Assembly (NCBI GenBank): GCA_028869725.1
Contig: JAGWRJ010000331.1
Span: 1-6,639, forward strand
Direction of reading: 5' to 3'
Source: Alphaproteobacteria bacterium
GTDB taxonomy: Bacteria; Pseudomonadota; Alphaproteobacteria; Micropepsales; Micropepsaceae
DNA length: 6,639 bases
Every line of letters starts with the position of its first letter. Within the stretch, counting starts at the first letter, position 1. The position numbers and the translations under genes are program-made. The notes under the pieces are model-generated. The model saw only the letters and a list, made by a program, of their open reading frames with translations, did not search any database and was not told where the DNA came from. Of this stretch, positions 1 through 6,131 are shown one piece after another.

Positions 1-50
1 ACGGCAATTTCGCCACGATTTGCAATGAACAGGGTGCGGATGACAGCCAT
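1..50 (-). CDS. Acyl-CoA carboxylase alpha subunit (biotin carboxylase domain), N-terminal fragment
   Basis: Reading the minus strand from an ATG at 50 gives MAVIRTLFIANRGEIAV, continuing out of the window. The string LFIANRGEIA is the hallmark first strand and loop of biotin carboxylase domains. It is found at the extreme N-terminus of acetyl-, propionyl-, methylcrotonyl- and geranyl-CoA carboxylase alpha subunits and of pyruvate carboxylase. These enzymes carboxylate biotin using ATP and bicarbonate. The start is supported by GGAAGG placed 6 nt upstream on the minus strand, and by the motif's normal position a few residues from the initiator Met. Only 16 codons and part of a 17th are present, so the acyl-CoA substrate cannot be told. 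The divergent acyl-CoA synthetase next door makes an acyl-CoA carboxylase in a catabolic cluster more likely than AccC of fatty acid synthesis. Family identity is fairly sure; subfamily is not. Confidence 0.85.
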   Translation of the reverse strand, partial: MAVIRTLFIANRGEIA

Positions 51-79
51 GAGGGACCTTCCGGTAGCGGATCAGGCTC

Positions 80-108
80 AGGTTAGGGGCAAGGGAAGGT
101 CTCGCCAA
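80..108 (-). promoter_or_regulatory. Candidate sigma70-like promoter for the carboxylase gene
   Basis: The 114-bp gap between the two divergent genes (51-164) must hold control signals for both. On the minus strand a TTGGCG (108-103) and a TAACCT (85-80) lie exactly 17 bp apart, and the -10 box sits about 30 bp before the ATG at 50. The match to TTGACA/TATAAT is only moderate (4/6 and 3/6). I found no comparable pair facing the synthetase; an AT-rich patch at 141-149 lies just before its ribosome site. No strong inverted repeat that would suggest an operator was seen in this gap. Confidence 0.22.
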
Positions 109-164
109 GTCGGGCGGATCGCGGGATAGTAGGCCAAAGCTAATAAAAACAGGGATGGAGCAGG

Positions 165-1775
165 ATGTGGAATTACGGTGATGTGATTGATGTGGTTGCG
201 GCCAATGTGCGGGCCGACGCGCCCGCCTTCATTCATGGAGATCGGGTGATTCTGTGGCCGCAAGCCTATCGGCGCATGAACAATCTGGCACGGGCGCTGG
301 CCGCGCGCGGCGCGCGGCCTGGTGACAAGCTCGCCTTTTATCTCAGGAATTGTCCGGAATATAGCGAAGCGTCAGGAGCAAGTTTTCTGGGCCGTTTCGT
401 TCACGTCAATGTCAACTATCGCTACAAGCCCGAAGAGGTTCGCTACATTCTCGACAACTCGGACGCGCAGTGTCTGATTTACGCGCGCGAGTTTCGTGAC
501 TGTATTGCTGAAATCCGCCATAGCTTGCCCAATCTCGTCACCTATATCGAAGTAGGTGACGAACCGGTTGCAGATTTTGCCGTGCCCTATGAAAGCCTAG
601 TGGAAGACGGCGATGGTGCCCCGCTCGGCATCAAGCGCGCACCCGATGATCTGCTCTTCATTTATACGGGGGGCACCACTGGCATGCCCAAGGGTGTGAT
701 GTGGCCACATGGCGAGTTGTGCACGATCTGGCTCGAGCGCATGAAACGTACGTTGGGTATTGCGCCCCAAACACTCGAGGATTATGGCCGACTGATCGCG
801 GCCGCCGGCGCCGGCAGCCGTAGTCTGCCGGCCTGTCCGCTGATGCATGGGACGGGTTTTATTACCGCGATTACCGCGATGATGGGCGGTGGCTGTGTCG
901 TCACCGTCGATAATCATCATTTTGATCCGCACGAAATCTGGGCAACGGTCGATCGCTACAAGGTTCAGGGTATGGCCGTGGTGGGCGATCCTTTTGCCCG
1001 TCCGCTGTTGCAGGCTCTCGATGAAGCGCCCGGACGCTACGATGTGTCGTCCCTGCTCAATATGAGCTCTTCAGGCGCCATGTGGAGCATGGAGGTGAAG
1101 CGCGGTCTGTTGCGCCACATGCCGCAATTGACCATGACGGACAGTTTTGCCTCCACTGAAGCGATGGGCATGGGAAGCTCAGTGATGACAAAGGACGGGG
1201 AAACCCGCACGGCAGCCTTCCAGCTTCTCGAAAACGCAATTGTCATCGACGAGCATGATCGTCCGTTGCAGGCGGGTAGCGGTAAGGCGGGCCTCGTTGC
1301 CCTGGGCGGACCGTTGCCGCTCGGGTACTACAAGGATCCCGAAAAGACGGCACGCACCTTCCGCACTATTGGTAATCGGCGCTATTCGGTACCCGGGGAC
1401 TGGGCGCGGCTGGAAGCCGATGGATCGATCACGCTTCTGGGGCGCGGCAGCAATTGCATCAATACGGCCGGCGAGAAAGTCTATCCCGAGGAAGTGGAAG
1501 AAGCGCTCAAAACCCATCCCGGCGTCGAAGATGCACTTGTGATCGGTGTCCCTGACGAGAAATGGGGCTCGGCAGTGACTGGCGTCGTAAAACTCGCGCC
1601 CGGCATGATTTTCGATGAAGATGCTTTGCGTGCCCACGTGCGTCAGCATCTGGCCGGCTACAAGACACCCAAACGCATCGTACTCGCCGAAGTTGCGCTA
1701 AGGGCTCCCAATGGCAAGGCCGACTACAAGTCCGTCAGCGAATATGCCCGTCGGGTCCTCAATATCGGACCATGA
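165..1775 (+). CDS. Acyl-CoA synthetase (AMP-forming, ANL superfamily, FadD-like)
   Basis: This 536-residue cytoplasmic enzyme should activate a carboxylic acid to an acyl-adenylate and then to a CoA thioester. The ATP-binding P-loop YTGGTTGMPKG is at residues 167-177. The DSFASTE segment (326-332) occupies the A5 position, GDW (411-413) carries the ribose-binding Asp, GRGSNCINTAGEKVYPEEVE (427-446) forms the hinge and A8 region, and PNGKADYK (515-522) supplies the catalytic Lys518. The length is normal for the family. The TGGTTGMPKG loop and the CINTAGEKVYPEEVEEAL stretch resemble FadD19/FadD17-type synthetases, some of which act on branched or steroid side-chain acids. This resemblance is from memory and does not fix the substrate. 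The ATG at 165 is preceded by GGAGCAGG with GGAG 4 nt away. The gene diverges from a carboxylase and its stop lies 17 bp from the end of the convergent kinase gene, leaving no room for a terminator. Confidence 0.93.
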   Translation: MWNYGDVIDVVAANVRADAPAFIHGDRVILWPQAYRRMNNLARALAARGARPGDKLAFYLRNCPEYSEASGASFLGRFVHVNVNYRYKPEEVRYILDNSDAQCLIYAREFRDCIAEIRHSLPNLVTYIEVGDEPVADFAVPYESLVEDGDGAPLGIKRAPDDLLFIYTGGTTGMPKGVMWPHGELCTIWLERMKRTLGIAPQTLEDYGRLIAAAGAGSRSLPACPLMHGTGFITAITAMMGGGCVVTVDNHHFDPHEIWATVDRYKVQGMAVVGDPFARPLLQALDEAPGRYDVSSLLNMSSSGAMWSMEVKRGLLRHMPQLTMTDSFASTEAMGMGSSVMTKDGETRTAAFQLLENAIVIDEHDRPLQAGSGKAGLVALGGPLPLGYYKDPEKTARTFRTIGNRRYSVPGDWARLEADGSITLLGRGSNCINTAGEKVYPEEVEEALKTHPGVEDALVIGVPDEKWGSAVTGVVKLAPGMIFDEDALRAHVRQHLAGYKTPKRIVLAEVALRAPNGKADYKSVSEYARRVLNIGP

Positions 1776-1792
1776 CGAAGCAATGGGCGGGT

Positions 1793-2632
1793 TTAGGCTG
1801 GTACGGTGAAGCCAATCGTGCAGGTCAGCCCGTCGGCATGAAAGGAGAGATCCACCTTCGCATCCTTTTCCTGGGCCGCAGTCAGGCGGATGAGGCGGGA
1901 TCCGAAGCCTTCACGCTCTGGGGGGCGCACAGCAGGTCCACCACTTTCATGCCAGCTGAAGAGAACGCGCCGCACAGGGCCCTCGGCGATCACATGCCAT
2001 TCCAGGTGGACCGTGCCGTCAGGTGCAGATAACGCACCATACTTGAGGGCATTGGTTGCAAGCTCGTGGACGGCAAGTGCGAGCGAGCCTCCTGTCTGCT
2101 CCCTCACAATGAGGTGAGGGCCGCTGATCGACAGGCGTTTTTTATCGCTCATGAAGGGTTTCAGCGTTGCCTGGAAAAGATCACGGATCTCGACGTTCTC
2201 GTTACCTCGGGCCAGAACCTGGTCTGCCGCTTCACCCAGGGCATAGAGCCGCCCCAGGAAACGCGCCAGAAAATCATCGATGCGGGTTTCGTTCGGGCGG
2301 CGGGAGTTCTTCGCGAGCGCGCTGATGATGGCGATGAGGTTTTTAAGCCGGTGCCGGGCTTCGGCGATAACGACATCACTTTGCGCGAGCTGTATTTTCT
2401 CTTGATCGCGCTGGACCACAACAGCCGCGGTGAGCTGCCGCGAACGCCACAGCAGGCCAAACTCGATGACGCCGAGGCCAGCAAGGCCGATAAGGGGAGC
2501 AGGTCCTGGTACCTCGAACGCGATGCCTGCTACGATGACGATGGCGATGGCAACGAGGAGGGAACCCTGAATGAGGCGTGCTGCCATGCGTGCAGGTTCG
2601 CGCCCCACCGGCCTGGTCCGGCTCACCGCCAA
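1793..2632 (-). CDS. HWE-family sensor histidine kinase, membrane-anchored, no visible sensor domain
   Basis: The 279-residue product, counted from a TTG at 2632, is a transmitter kinase that should autophosphorylate on His and pass phosphate to a response regulator. Two hydrophobic segments (about 24-40 and 44-62) form a membrane hairpin. A short helical linker leads to the phosphoacceptor segment EARHRLKNLIAI (His94). The N-box is HELATNALKYGALS (189-202). SWHESGGP (226-233) supplies the WxE that, with the N-box His, defines the HWE class, and GFGSRLI (242-248) is the G2 box. No PAS, GAF or receiver domain is present and no regulator gene is in the window. The start is uncertain: GTG at 2626 and ATG at 2587 (giving MAARLIQGS) are alternatives, and the frame stays open without an ATG up to 2722. 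Family knowledge links many alphaproteobacterial HWE kinases to the PhyR general stress response. Whether this one controls its neighbours is unknown. Confidence 0.9.
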   Translation of the reverse strand: MAVSRTRPVGREPARMAARLIQGSLLVAIAIVIVAGIAFEVPGPAPLIGLAGLGVIEFGLLWRSRQLTAAVVVQRDQEKIQLAQSDVVIAEARHRLKNLIAIISALAKNSRRPNETRIDDFLARFLGRLYALGEAADQVLARGNENVEIRDLFQATLKPFMSDKKRLSISGPHLIVREQTGGSLALAVHELATNALKYGALSAPDGTVHLEWHVIAEGPVRRVLFSWHESGGPAVRPPEREGFGSRLIRLTAAQEKDAKVDLSFHADGLTCTIGFTVPA

Positions 2633-2635
2633 GCC

Positions 2636-2649
2636 CCGGAGAACTCCGG
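2636..2649. repeat. Perfect inverted repeat CCGGAG-AA-CTCCGG next to the kinase start
   Basis: CCGGAGAACTCCGG has two 6-bp arms and a 2-bp centre, ending 3 bp before the TTG at 2632 on the minus strand. In the minus-strand transcript the left arm contains the only GGAG of this leader, so a hairpin could hide a ribosome site. As DNA it could be a small operator. Both readings are inference. A 6-bp arm in GC-rich DNA can arise by chance. Confidence 0.4.
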
Positions 2650-2701
2650 ACTTTTGCGGCCTGGGTTCGAGGGAAGGATGATCGTTCAGGATCTCACCCC
2701 G

Positions 2702-2728
2702 ATTGTACGCCCCTGGATTGGTTCACAA
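2702..2728 (-). promoter_or_regulatory. Candidate promoter for the histidine kinase
   Basis: On the minus strand TACAAT (2707-2702) is a 5/6 match to the sigma70 -10 box. TTGTGA (2728-2723) is a possible -35 but lies only 15 bp away, shorter than ideal. If used, transcription would begin near 2695, ruling out kinase start codons upstream of that point and leaving a leader of about 60 nt before TTG 2632 or about 110 nt before ATG 2587. Confidence 0.27.
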
Positions 2729-2848
2729 AGGTAATCTCCTTGCAACCTTCCTTATCGCAAAAGCGGTGTTGCCAATGCCACCGGCAGAGGTTCACGATAG
2801 GCGAAGGACGCGGCGCAAGACCGTGGTCATTCGGTGACATATGCTCCC

Positions 2849-2854
2849 GGGGAG
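2849..2854 (+). promoter_or_regulatory. Ribosome binding site deciding the amidohydrolase start
   Basis: GGGGAG at 2849-2854 lies 6 nt before the ATG at 2861. It favours that ATG over an in-frame GTG at 2834, which would put this Shine-Dalgarno inside the coding region and add nine residues with no family resemblance. The protein from 2861 begins MADFDLIIRNG, the usual first strand of amidohydrolases of this type. Confidence 0.7.
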
Positions 2855-2860
2855 AAACGC

Positions 2861-4588
2861 ATGGCTGACTTTGATCTCATAATCCGCAATGGCACCTTGG
2901 CCGACGGTACCGGCGCGCCGTTGCGCGAAGCTGATGTGGGCGTGGTGGCAGGGCGCATCGCGCAGGTTGGCCGGATCAGCGGGCGTGGAGAAGAGGAACT
3001 TGACGCGAAGGGGCTCCTCGTAACCCCGGGCTTCGTTGACATTCATACCCATTACGATGGTCAGGCCACCTGGGACAGCCGCCTTGCTCCCTCCAGCTGG
3101 CATGGCGTGACGACGGTGGTCATGGGCAATTGCGGTGTCGGTTTCGCACCTGTATGGCCCCATGATCACGAACGGCTGATCTCGTTGATGGAGGGTGTTG
3201 AAGATATTCCTGGCGCAGTTTTGCATGAAGGCCTGAAATGGGGCTGGCAGAGCTTTGGTGAATATCTCGATGCGCTGGAGCGGGTGCCCCATGACATGGA
3301 TATCGGCGCACAGCTGGCTCATGGACCGCTGCGCGTTTTTGTCATGGGGGAACGTGGCGCCGCACTTGAAGAGGCAACTGCCGACGATATTGCACAGATG
3401 CGCAGGCTTACCGCTGACGCCATGGCAGCAGGTGCACTCGGCTTTTCCACGTCACGCACGATACTGCACCGCACCGCTACCGGTGAGCCCACTCCGGGAC
3501 TGCGTGCCAGCGAAGACGAGCTTAAGGCCATTGCCCTTGGCATGGCAGATGCCGGCTCCGGGGTCTTCGAGTTGATCAGCGATTTTTCTACGCCGGATCC
3601 CGTGAGTGAATTCGCCATGATCCGCCGACTGATTGAAGCGTCCCGCCGCCCGCTGTCGCTGTCGCTTGCTCAGTCCAGCAATGATCCCAACAGCTGGCGC
3701 GGACTTCTCGGGCTGATTTCCGCGGCAGCAAAGGACGGTCTTCCGATCAAGGCCCAGGTTGCGCCGCGACCGATCGGACTTCTTCTTGGTCTGCAGGGCA
3801 CCATCAATCCCTTCAGCGCTCATCCAAGCTATCGGTCGATTCACGACAAGCCGTTGGCTGAAAAGCTTCGCATCCTGCGCGATCCGGAATTCAAACAGCA
3901 GGTATTACGCGAGAGCGCTGCAGTGCATGATCATCCTCTGGCCAAGCGCCTTATGGCGTTCGAGCACATCTTCCCGTTGGGCGATCCGCCCAACTATGAG
4001 CCTGCGCGTGACAGCTCCTTGGCCGCGGAAGCCGCACGGCGCGGCGTGGCCGCACAGGATCTGGCCTATGATCGCCTTCTGGAAGACGAGGGGCGCAACT
4101 TCCTGTTCTTGCCGTTCGCCAACTATACCGAGTTCAATCTTGACGCCTGTGCTGAAATGATCAGTCACCCCGACTGTATCATCGGTCTGGCTGACGGCGG
4201 AGCGCATGTCGGAATTATCTGCGATGCAAGCAACGCCACCTATCTCCTGAGCCACTGGGGGCGTGATCGCTCCCATGGCCGGCTCAGCGTCGAATATCTC
4301 GTCAAGCGTCAGACCGCCGATACTGCCCGGGCAGTCGGTCTGCTCGATCGCGGCATCCTGGCGCCTGGCATGAAGGCCGACATCAATGTGATCGACTTCG
4401 GCCGACTTGGCGTGCGGGCCCCGCAAATGGCCTATGATCTGCCCGGTGGCGGCAAGCGCCTATTGCAGCGGGCCGACGGCTATGTCGCGACCATTGTGGC
4501 CGGATCGGTTACCTATCGTAACGGCGAGGCCACCGGCGCTCTTCCGGGCCGTCTTGTGCGCGGTCCCAAGACTGCCGGTACCCAGTAA
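2861..4588 (+). CDS. Amidohydrolase family protein, D-aminoacylase-like (amidohydrolase 3 type), substrate unknown
   Basis: The 575-residue protein is a metal-dependent hydrolase of the amidohydrolase superfamily, probably cytoplasmic because no signal peptide is seen. It opens with the small beta-domain strand FDLIIRNGTLADGTG (4-18). VDIHTHYDG (59-67) carries the HxH metal ligands His62 and His64, and VVMGNCG (86-92) carries the Cys that bridges or binds zinc in D-aminoacylases. GLADGGAH (442-449) contains Asp445, the expected catalytic Asp. The C-terminus returns to the beta-domain (LAPGMKADINVIDF, 500-513). Classical D-aminoacylases also use two His from ATHMR- and SHHK-like strands. Here the corresponding segments read FELISDFS (236-243) and SLAQSSN (268-274) without His. 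That is a recurrent variant as far as I recall, often auto-named N-acyl-D-amino-acid deacylase. The true substrate (amide, carbamate, cyclic amide or other) is open. The gene leads a two-gene unit with the dioxygenase. Confidence 0.9.
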   Translation: MADFDLIIRNGTLADGTGAPLREADVGVVAGRIAQVGRISGRGEEELDAKGLLVTPGFVDIHTHYDGQATWDSRLAPSSWHGVTTVVMGNCGVGFAPVWPHDHERLISLMEGVEDIPGAVLHEGLKWGWQSFGEYLDALERVPHDMDIGAQLAHGPLRVFVMGERGAALEEATADDIAQMRRLTADAMAAGALGFSTSRTILHRTATGEPTPGLRASEDELKAIALGMADAGSGVFELISDFSTPDPVSEFAMIRRLIEASRRPLSLSLAQSSNDPNSWRGLLGLISAAAKDGLPIKAQVAPRPIGLLLGLQGTINPFSAHPSYRSIHDKPLAEKLRILRDPEFKQQVLRESAAVHDHPLAKRLMAFEHIFPLGDPPNYEPARDSSLAAEAARRGVAAQDLAYDRLLEDEGRNFLFLPFANYTEFNLDACAEMISHPDCIIGLADGGAHVGIICDASNATYLLSHWGRDRSHGRLSVEYLVKRQTADTARAVGLLDRGILAPGMKADINVIDFGRLGVRAPQMAYDLPGGGKRLLQRADGYVATIVAGSVTYRNGEATGALPGRLVRGPKTAGTQ

Positions 4589-4595
4589 GGAGGAG
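4587..4595 (+). promoter_or_regulatory. Strong ribosome binding site overlapping the amidohydrolase stop codon
   Basis: The string TAAGGAGGAG starts with the amidohydrolase stop codon (4586-4588) and contains a full anti-16S match, AGGAGG at 4588-4593, 6 nt before the ATG at 4600. This arrangement points to co-transcription and likely translational coupling of the amidohydrolase and the dioxygenase. Confidence 0.85.
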
Positions 4596-4599
4596 CAGG

Positions 4600-5634
4600 A
4601 TGCTGACGCCGCTTGAGCCACACCTTGCCTGGCATCATGACGATGTGAAGGATCCTGAAGGCTGGACCTATCATCTCTTGGCGCAAGATCTTGTAGAACT
4701 TGATGATGCGCTTGCCCATGCCAAGAGCGTCTCATGCGACCTCCTCGACCTTGAACAGGTGGATTTTCCGCTACCGACGCTGGCGCATAGGTTGACGACA
4801 ATTGAGCGCGAGTTGATCGACGGCCGCGGTTTTGTGCGTATCCGCGGTCTACCAGTAGAGCGCTACAGTGATGATGACCTCACGCTGCTTTATTGGGGCA
4901 TCGGTCTTCATCTGGGCGAACCCTGGCCGCAGAACAAACATGGCCATCTGATGGGTGATGTCACCGATCAGGGCAAGTCACTCAGCGATCCGACCTTTCG
5001 TGGCAATGAACTCGGTCAGGTGGCGCTCGACTATCACACCGATGGCGCCGATCTGATCGGCCTCATGTGTCTGCGCGCAGCCAGATCAGGCGGCTTGTCG
5101 CTGGTGGCCAATGCGGTGGCCATACACAATGACCTGCTGGCGACGCGGCCGGACCTGGTTGCGGCTCTTTATGAAGCGTTGCCCTACGATTTCCGTGGTG
5201 AGCAGCCGGAAGGCAGCAAGCCATTCTACAGTTTTCCGGTGTTCACGGCATTCAAAGAGCGTCTGTTTGTCCGCTTCATTCCCCATTACATCCGCGCTAG
5301 TCAGCGCCATGCCGAGGCTCCACGTCTGTCCTCCGAGGCACTCGAAGCGCTCGAGGTGGTCAGTGAAATGGCACGCCGACAGGAGTATAATGTCTATATG
5401 GAGCTGGCGCCCGGAGACATGCAGTTCATCAATAATTATCACGTGCTGCACGGGCGTACTGCCTATGTCGACGATGCCGCGTCCGGTCACAAGCGACACC
5501 TGAAGAGGCTCTGGCTGTCGGCGCACCATCTTACCCAGCGCCCACCGCACTTTCGTCGGCAAGGGCGTGACCATTGGGGACGCCTGCGTACCGCAAGCCA
5601 CATTCCGGCTGTTGCCCGCGGCACTGCCCACTGA
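4600..5634 (+). CDS. TauD/TfdA-family Fe(II)/2-oxoglutarate-dependent dioxygenase
   Basis: The 344-residue protein belongs to the cupin-fold non-haem iron oxygenases that couple decarboxylation of 2-oxoglutarate to hydroxylation, often followed by cleavage of a C-N, C-O or C-S bond. The facial triad is visible as YHTDGAD (145-151), giving His146 and Asp148, and NNYHVLHGRTAYVD (278-291), giving His284 in the VLHGR motif. KRHLKRLWL (298-306) supplies the Arg that binds the 2-oxoglutarate carboxylate, most likely Arg299. The VLHGR/RHLxRLWL form resembles the gamma-butyrobetaine hydroxylase and clavaminate-synthase-like branch more than TauD itself. The first 75 residues lack catalytic motifs. 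The last 35 residues, rich in His and Arg, follow the conserved core and may be poorly ordered. The start at 4600 is fixed by a near-ideal ribosome site. The close coupling to the amidohydrolase suggests both act on one compound; that compound is unknown. Confidence 0.93.
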   Translation: MLTPLEPHLAWHHDDVKDPEGWTYHLLAQDLVELDDALAHAKSVSCDLLDLEQVDFPLPTLAHRLTTIERELIDGRGFVRIRGLPVERYSDDDLTLLYWGIGLHLGEPWPQNKHGHLMGDVTDQGKSLSDPTFRGNELGQVALDYHTDGADLIGLMCLRAARSGGLSLVANAVAIHNDLLATRPDLVAALYEALPYDFRGEQPEGSKPFYSFPVFTAFKERLFVRFIPHYIRASQRHAEAPRLSSEALEALEVVSEMARRQEYNVYMELAPGDMQFINNYHVLHGRTAYVDDAASGHKRHLKRLWLSAHHLTQRPPHFRRQGRDHWGRLRTASHIPAVARGTAH

Positions 5635-5639
5635 GGGCA
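5625..5639 (+). other. Weak hairpin at the dioxygenase stop codon
   Basis: TGCCC-ACTGA-GGGCA can form a 5-bp stem with the stop codon TGA in the loop; a second upstream TTGCCC at 5612-5617 could pair instead with GGGCAA at 5635-5640. No T-run follows, so this is not a standard intrinsic terminator. It might only weakly separate the catabolic pair from the envelope genes downstream. The remaining 79-bp gap (5635-5713) shows nothing else except the ribosome site GGAGG at 5699-5703. Confidence 0.25.
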
Positions 5640-5713
5640 AATCGTGGCATCAGACCGCGTTGCGCGTGCCGAAGAATGAGGCTAGCTCAGCACCCAGCGG
5701 AGGTGTTTACGCC

Positions 5714-6109
5714 ATGCATACGCGGGCGCAGATGAGGCTCGGCCTGCAGCTGGCTCTCGCCGGCATGCTGTTACGTGCCCTCTTGCCCGCAGGGTGGATG
5801 CCGGCCTCCAGCTTCTCCCATGGCACCTGGCTTGAAGTCTGCGATGGCGTTGCCCACGCGCAAGGGCGGCAAGCCATGAACATGGTTGGCATGCCGCCAC
5901 GGCCGCATCAGCACCAATCGGACCCCGGGCCACATCGCCTCTGTCCCTTTGCTGCGGCGGCACATTTGGGTGCAGCAGGCAGTGCGATGCGCCTCAGCCC
6001 CGTTGTGCTATTGGGCTGGCGGCTGGCACAGGAGACCCTGCGCCACCTCGTGTTCGGCAGTGTCGTGCTCGATGCCGCGTCACCGCGCGGTCCGCCGCAG
6101 CTCAGCTAA
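5714..6109 (+). CDS. Small DUF2946-like membrane or exported protein
   Basis: The 131-residue product begins with a basic stretch and a hydrophobic segment (about 8-25) ending in LRALLPAGWMP (20-30), the typical opening of DUF2946 proteins. A Cys follows in LEVCDG (40-45), then a Met- and His-rich stretch (53-75, with HQHQ at 65-68), then HRLCPFA (74-80). Many family members have CPFC here; the second Cys is Ala in this protein, leaving Cys43 and Cys77. A weaker hydrophobic stretch spans about 78-103. Family function is unknown. In my recollection, members often sit beside outer-membrane receptors or copper-related genes. The ATG at 5714 is chosen because GGAGG lies at 5699-5703 and the hydrophobic N-terminus begins there; a GTG at 5567 in the same frame would overlap the dioxygenase and add residues with no family features. 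The next gene is an outer-membrane-type protein, suggesting a joint envelope role. Confidence 0.7.
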   Translation: MHTRAQMRLGLQLALAGMLLRALLPAGWMPASSFSHGTWLEVCDGVAHAQGRQAMNMVGMPPRPHQHQSDPGPHRLCPFAAAAHLGAAGSAMRLSPVVLLGWRLAQETLRHLVFGSVVLDAASPRGPPQLS

Positions 6110-6131
6110 GAGCCCGAGCGGCGCAAATGCC

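Larger units (their letters stand above)
2633..2860. other. Divergent intergenic region between kinase and amidohydrolase
   Basis: This 228-bp gap separates two divergently transcribed genes. It holds a short inverted repeat beside the kinase start (2636-2649), a candidate minus-strand -10 box (2702-2707) and the ribosome site of the amidohydrolase (2849-2854). A 7-bp direct repeat GGTTCAC occurs at 2720-2726 and 2789-2795. I see no convincing plus-strand -35/-10 pair, no EcfG-type GGAAC...CGTT promoter, no riboswitch-like structure and no additional gene. The kinase frame itself remains open through 2633-2722, so part of this stretch could be coding if a non-ATG start further upstream is used. 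Confidence 0.5.

Noticed and set aside
1179..1649. A 156-codon minus-strand frame inside the synthetase.
   Set aside because: It is antisense to the conserved adenylation motifs, has no ribosome site noticed and no recognisable domain.
1772..2032. An 86-codon plus-strand frame whose ATG overlaps the synthetase stop as ATGA, which looks like translational coupling.
   Set aside because: It lies antisense to the conserved C-terminal ATPase region of the histidine kinase and its translation has no recognisable features; the kinase reading carries all the family motifs.
2066..2734. A 222-codon plus-strand frame opposite the kinase.
   Set aside because: It mirrors the kinase in GC-rich DNA, and the minus-strand reading has H, N, G1 and G2 boxes while this one has none.
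2834..2860. A longer amidohydrolase starting at GTG 2834.
   Set aside because: The GGGGAG ribosome site lies inside that extension and points to ATG 2861, where the family's first beta-strand begins.
2633..2860. An EcfG-type stress promoter (GGAAC with CGTT) for the HWE kinase or the amidohydrolase.
   Set aside because: No GGAAC/CGTT pair with the right spacing was found on either strand.
5086..5640. A 184-codon minus-strand frame opposite the dioxygenase.
   Set aside because: It is a shadow of the dioxygenase gene, whose own frame carries the complete iron and 2-oxoglutarate motifs.
5612..5640. An intrinsic terminator after the dioxygenase.
   Set aside because: The TGCCC/GGGCA stem is only 5 bp and is not followed by a T-run, so it is listed only as a weak hairpin.
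5567..5713. A 49-residue N-terminal extension of the DUF2946-like protein from a GTG at 5567.
   Set aside because: It would overlap the dioxygenase by 68 bp, has no family resemblance, and would bury the hydrophobic segment that normally starts the protein.
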